This document shows positions 51,058-59,735 of a DNA stretch of 64,000 nt, in pieces. The position numbers were made by a program, and so were the translations under genes. The notes under the pieces are model-generated. The model saw only the letters and a list, made by a program, of their open reading frames with translations. It did not search any database and was not told where the DNA came from. How positions within the stretch are numbered: the first letter of the stretch is position 1; each line of letters starts with the position of its first letter. The stretch lies in contig JADJFV010000004.1 in assembly GCA_016708435.1 (NCBI GenBank), forward strand, positions 62,001 through 126,000, read 5' to 3'. The stretch is from Leptospiraceae bacterium (GTDB lineage: Bacteria; Spirochaetota; Leptospiria; Leptospirales; Leptospiraceae).

Positions 51058-52899
51058 CAAGAAAACTCTCTCTCGCCTATCGTCTCCATTTAATTCAAAA
51101 TAATACTTTCTAAATTCTTCATAGTCTTTGCTTATTTGCTTTGTGCTTTTATTATTAATGTCTGCAATGTATTGATCCAAATAGTCTTCAAAGATTTGAA
51201 ATTCGAATAACCCTGTTTTCTTTAATTCAGCAAAAGCAATCGAGTCATAGCGGATAATCCTAAATTCCCCCGGAATGCCTTTTAGTCGAATGGAATTGTA
51301 TTTTGTTTTAGGAGTATCGTTTGTAGGAAAAAAATGAATATGAACATTTCGTTTAAATAGATAAGAAATTGGTGCAGGTTTCTCATGTCCTACTTTGCTT
51401 CGTATGCTTATCTTTTGGTGCGCGATGAATTCATCTGTTAGACCAGTTACGGATTCGATGGCTACTTTCGGATTTAAGTAATAAGCAAGCATTGCCTGTG
51501 AGCCACCGTAGGCGATATTAATTTCTTCGTCTTGAAAATACTTCGCAAACGGAAGAAGAGCGAGCTTTAGTTGATACACGCTTTTTAGTTTATAGACATC
51601 ACTTTCATTTGTGATATTGTCCACGATAGGATGCTTTGTTCCTTTGTAAGGATTGTTATAGAAGACTGTGCAGATAATCACGAGTAGACTTAGAACATTT
51701 CTTACCTGCTTAAATTTCATTCTAAATAAAAAAAGCTCTGTAGTCAAATAAAGCATTGGAGTAATTGGAATGAGTAGACGGGCAAACATAAAATCACCGC
51801 CAATCTTAGTGAGATAAAGTATGTATAAAAAAGAAGGTAGAAAGAAAAGTAAAAAGATTCTCACATAGAAATTGTCTACTTTACTTTGTCCTGAAATGAT
51901 TTTCTTAAGAGAAAAAGATGGCTCTAGTCGATATAGACTACGATGCTTTAAACGGAGTTTTCTTCTTCTCGCTTTATAACGAGAGGAAAATAAAAAAAGA
52001 AATACATATCGCGCTTTCGAGCTAATCTTAAATAGCCGCAAGAACCAGAGAAGAATCAAAAGAAAGGGAATGTATAAAACAAAGTAAGAATTAAAATAAA
52101 GAAGCGTATATCTAAATCCTTGCTCCAAATAGGTATCCATTCCTGATTTTGCATAGAATGTATTTGGAAAAAACCAACCATAATAACTATATCTCCAAAA
52201 CCAATAAGGCAAAAATACAAAGATAAAAGGTAATTGCAATGCAAATTGATTTGTGAAATAGGTTTTGTAATCAGTGTGTCTGTATTTGAATAATACAACA
52301 TAGAGAACGGCAAACGAATAAAAAAGTGCCCCATCCGGTCTAGTCATAATAGAAAGAACCAATAGAAAAAAACCGGTTAATAAATGTAAGCCTCTATCGC
52401 TTAAAAGTAAAAATACATTTCCTGTTAAAATTAAAAAAGTAAAAAGGGAAGTCTCGAGTCCACCGGTTGCAAAGATTTGACCATGTGAATGAAGTGCAAA
52501 GCCCGCAAATGCAATCGGAAAATAGAAAGACTTATATTGATTACCCGCTTTGATCTGGTAAATCGTTGTGCCTGTTTTGTAAAGGACGACAAGAGTGAGG
52601 AAATAAAAAAGAATTCCGAGTGCAGAGGAAATATGAATTGGATCGAGTTTAAATAGCATTCCAATGGAGAGTAGAATTGTCCAGAGAAAGTTCGTGAATC
52701 CTTCTACATATTCTCCTGCATTATATACAAGTCCGAGTCCATCGTTTAGATTCTTTGCATACCGAAACGATATGAATGCATCATCGCATACCCAATGTTG
52801 TATAAATGCTTTGTAAATAGCAAAGATTCCAATCCCTATACTTAGATAGAGAGAAGTAATTTTGGAATTTAAACTGACTGAATATTTTTTGGAATACAA
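51052..52899 (-). CDS. GT-C type polytopic membrane glycosyltransferase
   Basis: A 615-residue protein with about ten hydrophobic helices. The N-terminal loop has the GT-C acidic pair in HWVCDDAFISFRYAKNL (Asp 39-40), followed by YNAGEYVEGFTNFLWTILLS, the motif pattern of the arabinofuranosyltransferase AftB-like/LPG group. The C-terminal 200 residues are soluble. Enzymes of this fold use lipid-linked sugar donors on the periplasmic face to extend surface glycans. A basic loop in the middle (RYKARRRKLRLKHRSLYR) is unusual. It is divergent from the GT4 gene at 52959 with a 59-nt gap, so the two may be a surface-glycan pair. Confidence 0.75.
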   Translation of the reverse strand: MYSKKYSVSLNSKITSLYLSIGIGIFAIYKAFIQHWVCDDAFISFRYAKNLNDGLGLVYNAGEYVEGFTNFLWTILLSIGMLFKLDPIHISSALGILFYFLTLVVLYKTGTTIYQIKAGNQYKSFYFPIAFAGFALHSHGQIFATGGLETSLFTFLILTGNVFLLLSDRGLHLLTGFFLLVLSIMTRPDGALFYSFAVLYVVLFKYRHTDYKTYFTNQFALQLPFIFVFLPYWFWRYSYYGWFFPNTFYAKSGMDTYLEQGFRYTLLYFNSYFVLYIPFLLILLWFLRLFKISSKARYVFLFLFSSRYKARRRKLRLKHRSLYRLEPSFSLKKIISGQSKVDNFYVRIFLLFFLPSFLYILYLTKIGGDFMFARLLIPITPMLYLTTELFLFRMKFKQVRNVLSLLVIICTVFYNNPYKGTKHPIVDNITNESDVYKLKSVYQLKLALLPFAKYFQDEEINIAYGGSQAMLAYYLNPKVAIESVTGLTDEFIAHQKISIRSKVGHEKPAPISYLFKRNVHIHFFPTNDTPKTKYNSIRLKGIPGEFRIIRYDSIAFAELKKTGLFEFQIFEDYLDQYIADINNKSTKQISKDYEEFRKYYFELNGDDRRERVFLE

Positions 52900-52958
52900 G
52901 ATTTCCCCTTTGATATTTATCTTTATTTTAAAATGATTGTAGTCAATCTTGATTTAGC

Positions 52959-54131
52959 ATGAAGAAAAAGATCGCACTTGTGTCTCCCATATTTTCGCCT
53001 GCCATATCAGGTGGAGCAGAGAAGCACGCCTTGAACTTTGCAGAGCTTTTATCTGATGAATATGAGTTAGAGATAGTAACGACACAAGCCCTAGATTATA
53101 TTACATGGAAAAATGTAATTCCAGAATCACAAGAAAAATATGGTAGATGTCTAGTTCGAAGATTTCCTGTTAAACAAACTCGTAATATAAAATCATTCAA
53201 CCGATTTCATGCCAAGCTAATCAACAAGCTTCCCAATATCAGTGATAACGAAATGTCCTCCTGGTTAAAAATGCAAGGACCTTATTGTCCTGCCCTAGTC
53301 GAGTTTATAAATAAAAATGAAAAATCCTACGAGGTATTTATTTTTATGACTTATCTCTATTATCCAACGATTTACGGAATCGAAAAGATTAAACACAAAT
53401 CTATTTGTGTAACTACTTTGCATGACGAGCCGCCTGCTTATTTTCCTGCGTTTAAAAAAACACTAACAGATGAAATCACCTATTCGTTTAATACTCCCGA
53501 AGAAAGAGACCTATTTAAAAAAATCTATTCCTATGAGCCTACGAATTATTCTGTCATTGGTTTACATATTGATCCACCGGTAATTCCATCTTTGCCGAAG
53601 CCGGAATTTGATTATATAGTCTATATTGGTAGAATTGATGCAGGCAAAGGCGTATTTACCCTTATCGAACAATTTACAGCATGGAAAAATAAAACCAATT
53701 CTAGCGTTAAATTAATATTAGTCGGTGGAGGTGAGCATGAAGACGCACCGAAAGAAGATGTTTTATTTACTGGATACATTTCCGAAGAAGAAAAGATAAA
53801 TTATTTAAAACATGCACTTTTTTTAGTAAATCCATCTCATCTAGAAAGTTTTTCTATTGTAGTTATGGAATCCTGGCTCTTAGAAGTTCCTGTATTGGTA
53901 AACAGTGAATCTGAGATTCTACGTGCTCATTGCAATCGAAGCAATGCAGGTCTTTATTATTCAGACCAGGATAGCTTTTCGGCTACTATGGATTATCTCC
54001 TCGCCCATCCTGAGAAACGAGTTAAAATGGGAGTCAATGGTAAGCATTATGTCGAAAAGAATTATACACGAGAGATTGTGAAAAAGAAATTATTCAATTT
54101 AGTTGAATTAGTAGGAAACAAAAATGCATGA
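52959..54131 (+). CDS. GT4-family glycosyltransferase
   Basis: A 390-residue GT-B fold enzyme. The N-terminal acceptor domain has the SGGAEKHALNFAELLSDEYE loop; the C-terminal donor domain has IVYIGRIDAGKGVFTLIEQF, KLILVGGGEHEDAPKEDVLF, and the nucleotide-sugar site FLVNPSHLESFSIVVMESWL, with the E-x7-E pair at ESF...E. It uses a nucleotide sugar and is likely cytoplasmic, in lipopolysaccharide or glycan synthesis. It overlaps the next gene by 8 nt. The sugar is not predictable. Confidence 0.9.
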   Translation: MKKKIALVSPIFSPAISGGAEKHALNFAELLSDEYELEIVTTQALDYITWKNVIPESQEKYGRCLVRRFPVKQTRNIKSFNRFHAKLINKLPNISDNEMSSWLKMQGPYCPALVEFINKNEKSYEVFIFMTYLYYPTIYGIEKIKHKSICVTTLHDEPPAYFPAFKKTLTDEITYSFNTPEERDLFKKIYSYEPTNYSVIGLHIDPPVIPSLPKPEFDYIVYIGRIDAGKGVFTLIEQFTAWKNKTNSSVKLILVGGGEHEDAPKEDVLFTGYISEEEKINYLKHALFLVNPSHLESFSIVVMESWLLEVPVLVNSESEILRAHCNRSNAGLYYSDQDSFSATMDYLLAHPEKRVKMGVNGKHYVEKNYTREIVKKKLFNLVELVGNKNA

Positions 54132-54567
54132 TTTATCCAGTCTAAAAGTAAAATTCAATAGCCCGCACAAAGATGTAGAAGAGTTTTACAATACCAGCAT
54201 TCAACTAAAATACTATGGCTGTGAAATAGAATTTAAGTCAGAAGACCATTTACTCGTCAAGATACCAAATGTTACTCCCGTTCATCACGGAGGAGTTGGT
54301 GCTGCTGCGGTGAACGGAGGAGTAATCTCTTATCTGTTTGATTTGGCTTTGGGAATGACTGCCTACTTAGTAAAAGGCAATCAATACTCCTTTTCCGCTA
54401 CTTCTCGAATCAATATTCATCTAAAAAAACCTCTCTTCGCAAACTCAGTATTTGCCTACGCAAGAGTCAAAGAAGTAAAAAGGAATCTTGTCTATTCTGA
54501 CTCCTGGGTAGAAAACGAAAAAGGCGATATCTGTTCTACAGCAAATGGGGTGCTGTTTACGAAATAA
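54124..54567 (+). CDS. PaaI-family hotdog thioesterase
   Basis: A 147-residue hotdog-fold protein. Family signatures are the HGGVGAAAVNGGVISYLFDL block with the catalytic Asp, and later INIHLKKPLFANSVFAYARV. Such enzymes hydrolyse acyl-CoA or aryl-CoA thioesters. It overlaps the glycosyltransferase by 8 nt and so is translated with it; the pairing is unusual, and the substrate cannot be read from the sequence. Confidence 0.85.
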   Translation: MHDLSSLKVKFNSPHKDVEEFYNTSIQLKYYGCEIEFKSEDHLLVKIPNVTPVHHGGVGAAAVNGGVISYLFDLALGMTAYLVKGNQYSFSATSRINIHLKKPLFANSVFAYARVKEVKRNLVYSDSWVENEKGDICSTANGVLFTK

Positions 54568-54634
54568 AAAAATCAATTCATTCTAATTTGTCCGAGTAGT
54601 TTGTTATACTGAATTCATACTTATTTATCGAGGT

Positions 54635-55573
54635 GTGATGATGTATAACAACAAAATCAATCTAATTTATAGAAAGGAAATGGTTTCTGAATTAAAAGTA
54701 GGCTCTTCTAAAAGTCCGAATAAGCCTGAATATCTATTGGATTTTCTTACCCGAAATAAGTTAAATATTCATTTTAATCTATTTGAAGAATGGGAAGCGT
54801 TTACCGCAGAAGACTTTTACCTTGCTCATACGAAGAAGTATGTGGATTCTTTCTTTGCCGGTAAAGAACCATTAGCCTCATCAAATGGATTAAACTGGAA
54901 TCCCCAATTCGCTGACTCGGTTCGTTATACTAATGCATCTCTATATCAAGCGATAGAGCAAAGCATTTTGTATCCAGAAGTGATTCAGTTTTCTCCTACT
55001 TCTGGATTTCATCATGCAAATCCAAATAGTGGGTCTGCATTTTGTTCTTTCTCGGGTCAAGTCATTGCTTCTGTAAAAATATGGAATCAATACAGGCTAA
55101 AAGGAGCTTATATCGACCTAGACGGACATTTCGGAAACTCCATCGAAGATTCAAAAGGATTCATCAAAGGATTGAAGGAAATTATTCCCTACAATATAAA
55201 TCCTTATGGTGCTCACGATGTTTATTTGGAAAATCTAGTTCGAGATTTGACGCGTCTTGCTAATGACCTACTAGCGGGTAAGATTGATTATGTGGTATTC
55301 TGTCATGGTGCCGATTCGCATGAATGGGACGATCTAGGTTTTCAATGCACTACTGATGAGTGGTTGAAATGCTCTGAATTGGTTTATCATATGATTAAGC
55401 GTGTATCAAAAAAAATGGGCAAGCCTATTCCATTAGCCTTGAGCCTTTTTGGCGGCTATCGTAGTGATGATTATAATTCTGTTCTCAGTCTTCACACTTC
55501 TGATCTTTGTAAATGCCTTGATACTTTGTGTGGACAGGATATTCGATATTTGCCGGTGGTGAAGAGGAAGTAA
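54635..55573 (+). CDS. Histone-deacetylase-like (AcuC/APAH-type) hydrolase
   Basis: A 312-residue member of the arginase/deacetylase superfamily. The zinc- and substrate-binding motifs can be followed: TSGFHHANPNSGSAFCSFSG (His pair), AYIDLDGHFGNSIEDSK (Asp and His ligands; the family's second His is Phe here), and CHGADSHEWDDLGFQCT (third Asp and HE pair). It would deacetylate acetyl-lysine or a small amide such as acetylpolyamine. It starts 67 nt after the thioesterase and may share its transcript. The Phe replacement near the second His suggests altered chemistry or substrate. Confidence 0.8.
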   Translation: MMMYNNKINLIYRKEMVSELKVGSSKSPNKPEYLLDFLTRNKLNIHFNLFEEWEAFTAEDFYLAHTKKYVDSFFAGKEPLASSNGLNWNPQFADSVRYTNASLYQAIEQSILYPEVIQFSPTSGFHHANPNSGSAFCSFSGQVIASVKIWNQYRLKGAYIDLDGHFGNSIEDSKGFIKGLKEIIPYNINPYGAHDVYLENLVRDLTRLANDLLAGKIDYVVFCHGADSHEWDDLGFQCTTDEWLKCSELVYHMIKRVSKKMGKPIPLALSLFGGYRSDDYNSVLSLHTSDLCKCLDTLCGQDIRYLPVVKRK

Positions 55574-55823
55574 AAATATTCACAAAAATTTACTTCGATT
55601 ATTCGTCCTTCCTGTTTCTTAGATCACTTAATATTTCATTATTATACATCCAATATCTATATCTGTTGAAATTTCCGCTAATTTTACTAATAGTTTTCTT
55701 ACTTTTTCAGGATTAATACAAAGAATCCTTTTTTTTAACAATTCCCAATTTGTCCTATCGTTAGAATAAAATTCAAAAATGAAGTTGTCCGAAAAAAGCG
55801 GACGACTGAGAATGGAGGATAGT
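55574..55823. other. Intergenic region without a supported gene
   Basis: About 250 bases before the decayed BRO-like gene. A minus-strand frame crosses it with coding-like composition (YSNDRTNWELLKKRILCINP and onward) but no start or ribosome site fits, so I do not call it. No RNA gene is seen. Confidence 0.5.
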
Positions 55824-56078
55824 ATGCAAAATAAAATCCTAGTCTTTGAAAGTAAAAGCATTCGCCGGATTTGGTATGACGAAGAATTGTATTTTTCTGT
55901 TGTGGATGTTGTGGGAGTATTGACGGAATCTAAGGACGATCTAACTGCTAGAAAGTTTTGGAATAAGCTTTCCTAATGTCTTAGAGAAGAGGGAAGTGAA
56001 GTGATGACAAATTGTCACCAGTTGAAATTAGAACCAAGGGAAGGGAAACAATATATAAGTTCAGATAGGATAGATTAA
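55824..56078 (+). pseudogene. BRO-N/antirepressor-like fragment, decayed
   Basis: The ATG at 55824 follows GGAGG. It reads MQNKILVFESKSIRRIWYDE, then FSVVDVVGVLTESKDDLTAR and KFWNKLS, when a TAA (55974-55976) stops it after 50 residues. The same frame continues CLREEGSEVMTNCHQLKLEP to a second TAA at 56076. This is the BRO-N domain of phage antirepressors and DinD-like proteins. The C-terminal part of the domain is missing. It lies 4 nt before the dinD start, so the two were probably one DinD-like or antirepressor unit, or two neighbours in a mobile region. Confidence 0.75.
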
Positions 56079-56082
56079 ATAA

Positions 56083-56931
56083 ATGAAAACAGAAGAAATT
56101 AAACAATTATTTAAAGACTTTGAATCCGCTGCTTCTGAAATTGAAGGAGTAGAATGTTGGAGCGCAAGAGAATTACAATTTCTTTTGGGATACAGCAAAT
56201 GGGAGAACTTTGAAAAGGTAATTCAAAAGGCAAAGGATGCTTGTGAAAATGCAGGAGAAAAAGTTATCCATCACTTTCCTGACGTCAGGAAGGTGATCGA
56301 AGCTGGAAAGGGTGCAATTCATGAAATTGATGATATTGCTCTTACACGTTATGCTTGTTATCTTGTAGCACAAAATGGAGATAGTCGAAAATTAGAAATT
56401 GCATTTGCACAAAACTATTTTGCTGTTCAGACACGTAGAGCTGAAATCATAGAACAAAGATTACTGGAATATGAAAGAGTCAACGCACGCGAAAAACTCA
56501 GTCAGACAGAAAAACAACTTTCAGGAATTTTGTTTGAGCGCGGAGTGGATAACCAAGGTTTTGCGATCATTCGTTCTAAAGGAGACAAAGCCTTATTTCG
56601 ATTAGCCACAAATCAATTGAAAACAAAATTAGGCGTTCCTGAAAAAAGACCGGTTGCCGATTTCCTTCCTACTATCAGCATCAAAGCAAAAGATCTCGCA
56701 GCAGAGATGACTGGACTCAATGTGTAGACGAAGGATTTAAAAGGTCATAATCCAATTGAAAAAGAACATGTAGAAAACAACACTGCTGTGAGAAAAATGC
56801 TTTTGGAGCGCGGGATAAAGCCTGAAAACCTACCACGAGCAGAGGATATCAAAAAAATCCAACGCAAACTAGATAGCGATGAAAAAAGCGTTCTGAAAGA
56901 AGTTAAAAAAATAAAGAAAAAGAAAAAGTAA
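56083..56931 (+). pseudogene. dinD: DNA-damage-inducible protein D (DinD), interrupted by an in-frame amber stop
   Basis: The frame opens with MKTEEIKQLFKDFESAASEI and carries LQFLLGYSKWENFEKVIQKA, ALTRYACYLVAQNGDSRKLE and ADFLPTISIKAKDLAAEMTG, the DinD family pattern. It stops at TAG (56725-56727) after 214 residues. The same frame then reads TKDLKGHNPIEKEHVENNTA and LLERGIKPENLPRAEDIKKI to TAA at 56929-56931, which is the normal C-terminus. So an intact roughly 280-residue protein is broken by one codon. DinD in E. coli is SOS-induced and affects RecA; here no clear LexA box is seen upstream. Confidence 0.85.
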
Positions 56932-57040
56932 TATGAAATTAAAATTGAATGGGAAGAGTGTGGAGTCAGTGTAGTGGTAAATCGCAATTAACCAGTAAGC
57001 AGTGCTTCCCAGAGAAACTAGGAAGCATTTAGTGAAAAAA

Positions 57041-57553
57041 TTATTTGATGCAGCGAACGTAAGAATTAGCAAATTTGCTAAGACTGTATACTTCGCCGTT
57101 GAAGGCGTATAGAAGATATGGATCAGCTAGTAAGTTTGGAGTTTGTGTAGTTGACCAATATAAATAGCCTTGCTTTTTCCAGGAATCTGTTACTTTACCT
57201 GTTTGAGCAGCTTTTAATTCTTCCAGTGTTGGTAAACGCATCTTTTGGCTAGCACATTTAGCTTTTGCGTCTTCCCAGTTCATATATCCTAGATTGGCGC
57301 TCCAATTTTCGGAACCGACCGAAGGACCTTCATTTTTCTTAACGGAAGCTACTTCGTCTTTTTTGTAGACAGTTGATTTTCCGTCGGAACTGGTGACTAT
57401 ATAGTTTTCCTCTACTTTAACATCATTTATTTCTGTTCCATTCTTTAGAATGACAGTGTTGTCAAAGTCTTTCGATTGAGCAGCTGATTCGAGTGAAGCA
57501 AGAACGAAAACAGCCACGATCATTACCTTAAATATTATTAATTTAGTATTCAT
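57041..57553 (-). CDS. Exported DUF1566/Lcl-type surface domain protein
   Basis: A 170-residue protein with a signal peptide (IIFKVMIVAVFVLASLESAA) and a DUF1566-like C-terminal domain of the C-type-lectin-like fold: NLGYMNWEDAKAKCASQKMR, LPTLEELKAAQTGKVTDSWK, YLYWSTTQTPN and the closing SYVRCIK with the conserved Cys. Such domains are common in Leptospira surface proteins. The middle segment NGTEINDVKVEENYIVTSSD is beta-rich. A second protein of the same domain lies at 59147-59710, so the fold is duplicated here. Confidence 0.8.
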   Translation of the reverse strand: MNTKLIIFKVMIVAVFVLASLESAAQSKDFDNTVILKNGTEINDVKVEENYIVTSSDGKSTVYKKDEVASVKKNEGPSVGSENWSANLGYMNWEDAKAKCASQKMRLPTLEELKAAQTGKVTDSWKKQGYLYWSTTQTPNLLADPYLLYAFNGEVYSLSKFANSYVRCIK

Positions 57554-57664
57554 ATCTTTAAATTGCTTAAAGGCAAAGTTTTGTAAATGTTTTTTCTATT
57601 TTCTGGTAAATACCTTGAAGAAAATTAGAATTTCTCAACAAGGAAAATCTAGTCTCGTCTAGGG

Positions 57665-58255
57665 CTAAAAGACGTATGGTATAAATCGCTTCTTATTTAA
57701 AAAATGCTGCGCATAATATGGATTTTGCATAAGGGCAGTCTCCTCTTGTTTTATTCTAAAATAGAGAATGCAAAAGTTGCAAAAACTAAAGAATAAGAAG
57801 GAAAAGAATGCACTATGCAAAAGAGAAATTGCCGCAATTTCTAAGATTACAATCAAATAGTTTGGGTGGCGTATATATTGGTAGAGTCCCGTTTTTGCAA
57901 TGCTATCTTTTGAATTGGGATCAAAGACTACTTTTACGTTCCAATTTTCTTTGAGAGTTGTCAGAACACTTACTCTCATTGCAATACACACTGCATAGAC
58001 TATAAGGCAAACTAATCCTAAAGATAAATCAAAGCTTCTTTTAAGGATGAAAATTTCAAGCGGAACAATTACTAAAAAAGAACTATGGAGCAATACAAAT
58101 AAAAAGAAAAAAGGTTCTTTCGCGATTTGTAAATTCGGTTGTGATTTTCGTTTGGCTAGATTTTTATTTGCGAGTTTCAATTCAAAGAGACGAAACACAA
58201 TCGTTATTATCCACACCGAAAAAAAAAGAATTTGGCTTAGTTTTATATCTTCCAT
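57665..58255 (-). CDS. Isoprenylcysteine carboxyl methyltransferase-like membrane enzyme
   Basis: A 196-residue protein starting at ATG 58255 (MEDIKLSQILFFSVWIITIV), with about five membrane helices and the family's catalytic C-terminus: TGLYQYIRHPNYLIVILEIA, YFRIKQEETALMQNPYYAQH. This is the ICMT/PEMT-like fold that uses S-adenosylmethionine. Its substrate in bacteria is usually unknown. Its start codon overlaps the stop of the upstream TIG lipoprotein gene (TAATG), so the two are translationally coupled. Confidence 0.8.
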   Translation of the reverse strand: MEDIKLSQILFFSVWIITIVFRLFELKLANKNLAKRKSQPNLQIAKEPFFFLFVLLHSSFLVIVPLEIFILKRSFDLSLGLVCLIVYAVCIAMRVSVLTTLKENWNVKVVFDPNSKDSIAKTGLYQYIRHPNYLIVILEIAAISLLHSAFFSFLFFSFCNFCILYFRIKQEETALMQNPYYAQHFLNKKRFIPYVF

Positions 58256-59031
58256 TAATTTACACGAATTGTGCAATCGCCTTTTGTTGCAGTCAATAAG
58301 TATTGGATTGTATAGAATTTTGAGTTCACTGAAATGACTGGATTTAAAACTAAGTTGCTTCCATTTACTGTGTATTCAGTCGGAACACAGGATTGCGAAA
58401 ATAATAATACACGAGTAATGGTTACACATCGGATGCTGATTTTATTGCCAGCTATATCATTTGTATAAGGATTCGTATAGAGTAAATCAGAACGGAATGC
58501 TTTGGTAGTAATTCCTTCATAGGGTATAGTTTGACTTGTTCCTGATGCAATTGCCGTTTCTGCACCATATAAATTATTGAATGCGCCATAACAATCAACA
58601 AAGAAGTCCTGTCCTTCACAATTCGTTCCTGATTTTTTATCGGAACTATTGCATACACCGCCATTATTGGAAACAGATAAGACTCCACTGATGGCTCCGT
58701 CTGGCACTTTCATTCTTATTTCTTGGTCTGTCGCATAATCTACAGTTGCTTGTGTGCCATTGAATAAAACGGTATTGCCTGTGGTGGATGGAATGAAATT
58801 TTTACCTTTGATTGTTACGACAGTAGGAAGATAATTATTTCCGATAAAGCCTGGCGCACTAGGCGTTGCGAAGGCTGGATTTCCTCGTTTGGGATCTATG
58901 CTGTAAATGGTTGGGCTATAAGGTGTTCTTCCACCAACTAGGAATGCTGCATAGGGATTTGTTTTTGTCGTGTCATTTTTGCAGGTTAAAAACGAGCTGA
59001 GTAAGAGTAAAAATAAAATTCGAGCTAACAT
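58255..59031 (-). CDS. IPT/TIG-domain lipoprotein
   Basis: A 258-residue lipoprotein from ATG 59031 (MLARILFLLLLSSFLTCKND); the Cys at residue 17 is the lipid site. A longer frame from 59115 adds 28 non-signal residues and is rejected. After a short linker, an IPT/TIG immunoglobulin-like domain is seen (NYLPTVVTIKGKNFIPSTTG, NTVLFNGTQATVDYATDQEI, MKVPDGAISGVLSVSNNGGV). The Cys-rich C-terminal part (CYGAFNNLYGAETAIASG; CTIRVN) is of unknown fold. It is likely surface-exposed or periplasmic. It is the first gene of a pair with the ICMT-like enzyme. Confidence 0.8.
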   Translation of the reverse strand: MLARILFLLLLSSFLTCKNDTTKTNPYAAFLVGGRTPYSPTIYSIDPKRGNPAFATPSAPGFIGNNYLPTVVTIKGKNFIPSTTGNTVLFNGTQATVDYATDQEIRMKVPDGAISGVLSVSNNGGVCNSSDKKSGTNCEGQDFFVDCYGAFNNLYGAETAIASGTSQTIPYEGITTKAFRSDLLYTNPYTNDIAGNKISIRCVTITRVLLFSQSCVPTEYTVNGSNLVLNPVISVNSKFYTIQYLLTATKGDCTIRVN

Positions 59032-59146
59032 TCCCTTTATTCTAATTGGAAATCCTAAATTGCAAGACATTTTCCTTGCATTTGTTAAACTTTTTCTGAC
59101 TTGACTTAATCTCAAGTCACGTATGCATTAAGGATAGAGGGTATAT

Positions 59147-59710
59147 ATGAAACAACTACTAGTTTTATTTTTTCTAATTACATATTTTAGTCTTTCAGCG
59201 CAGACTTCGGCACCAGTTACTCCTGCAAAAACAGAAGCAAAGACGCCAGCCAAATCTCCTGAATCAAAAACTACAGAGGCAAAATCTACAGAAGCAAAAC
59301 CCGCGGAAGCTAAGGCTCCTGCAAAGAAAGAGCTTCCCCCTTTACAAAAAGATGGAGGCTTCTTCGTGTTAAACAATGTCAAGTGGCAAGCGGATAATAT
59401 TACTAAAAAAGCATACATAGTTGCCAAAGCAGATTGCGAAAAAGATGGACTTCGTCTTCCTACTCGTGATGAATTGATTGATGCGTATCATTCTAAGTAT
59501 CCAGAATTTAGAACTCCCGGTGGTTATTATTTATCTGGCAATAGAGTTGCGAGCGATCGGTCTAATATATGGTTTGTGAGTTTTGATAACGGACATCACA
59601 ATCATGGTTCTCTCACTAGAGAGTTTAATGTGCGTTGTGTAAAGACAGAGGCAAAACAAGCACCAGCCAAAATGGATACACCACCATCGACAGTAGAACC
59701 AAAAAAATAA
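59147..59710 (+). CDS. Exported DUF1566-like protein with Ala/Pro/Lys-rich linker
   Basis: A 187-residue protein with a signal peptide (LLVLFFLITYFSLSAQTS). A low-complexity linker follows (TPAKTEAKTPAKSPESKTTE and AEAKAPAKKELPP) before a C-type-lectin-like DUF1566 domain (VLNNVKWQADNITKKAYIVA, DGLRLPTRDELIDAYHSKYP, FNVRCVKTE). A short Lys/Pro tail closes it. It resembles 57041-57553 in domain but not in the linker. AAGGATAGAGGG is the ribosome site. A TTGACT/TGCATT pair 17 nt apart upstream (from 59101) is a weak promoter candidate. Confidence 0.75.
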   Translation: MKQLLVLFFLITYFSLSAQTSAPVTPAKTEAKTPAKSPESKTTEAKSTEAKPAEAKAPAKKELPPLQKDGGFFVLNNVKWQADNITKKAYIVAKADCEKDGLRLPTRDELIDAYHSKYPEFRTPGGYYLSGNRVASDRSNIWFVSFDNGHHNHGSLTREFNVRCVKTEAKQAPAKMDTPPSTVEPKK

Positions 59711-59735
59711 TCTTTAAGAATTAAAAAGGACTCCA

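Noticed and set aside
55628..55861. A 77-residue minus-strand frame with coding-like middle part
   Set aside because: Its N-terminal part is antisense to the BRO-like gene and its ribosome site, and no start is convincing. It may be a remnant.
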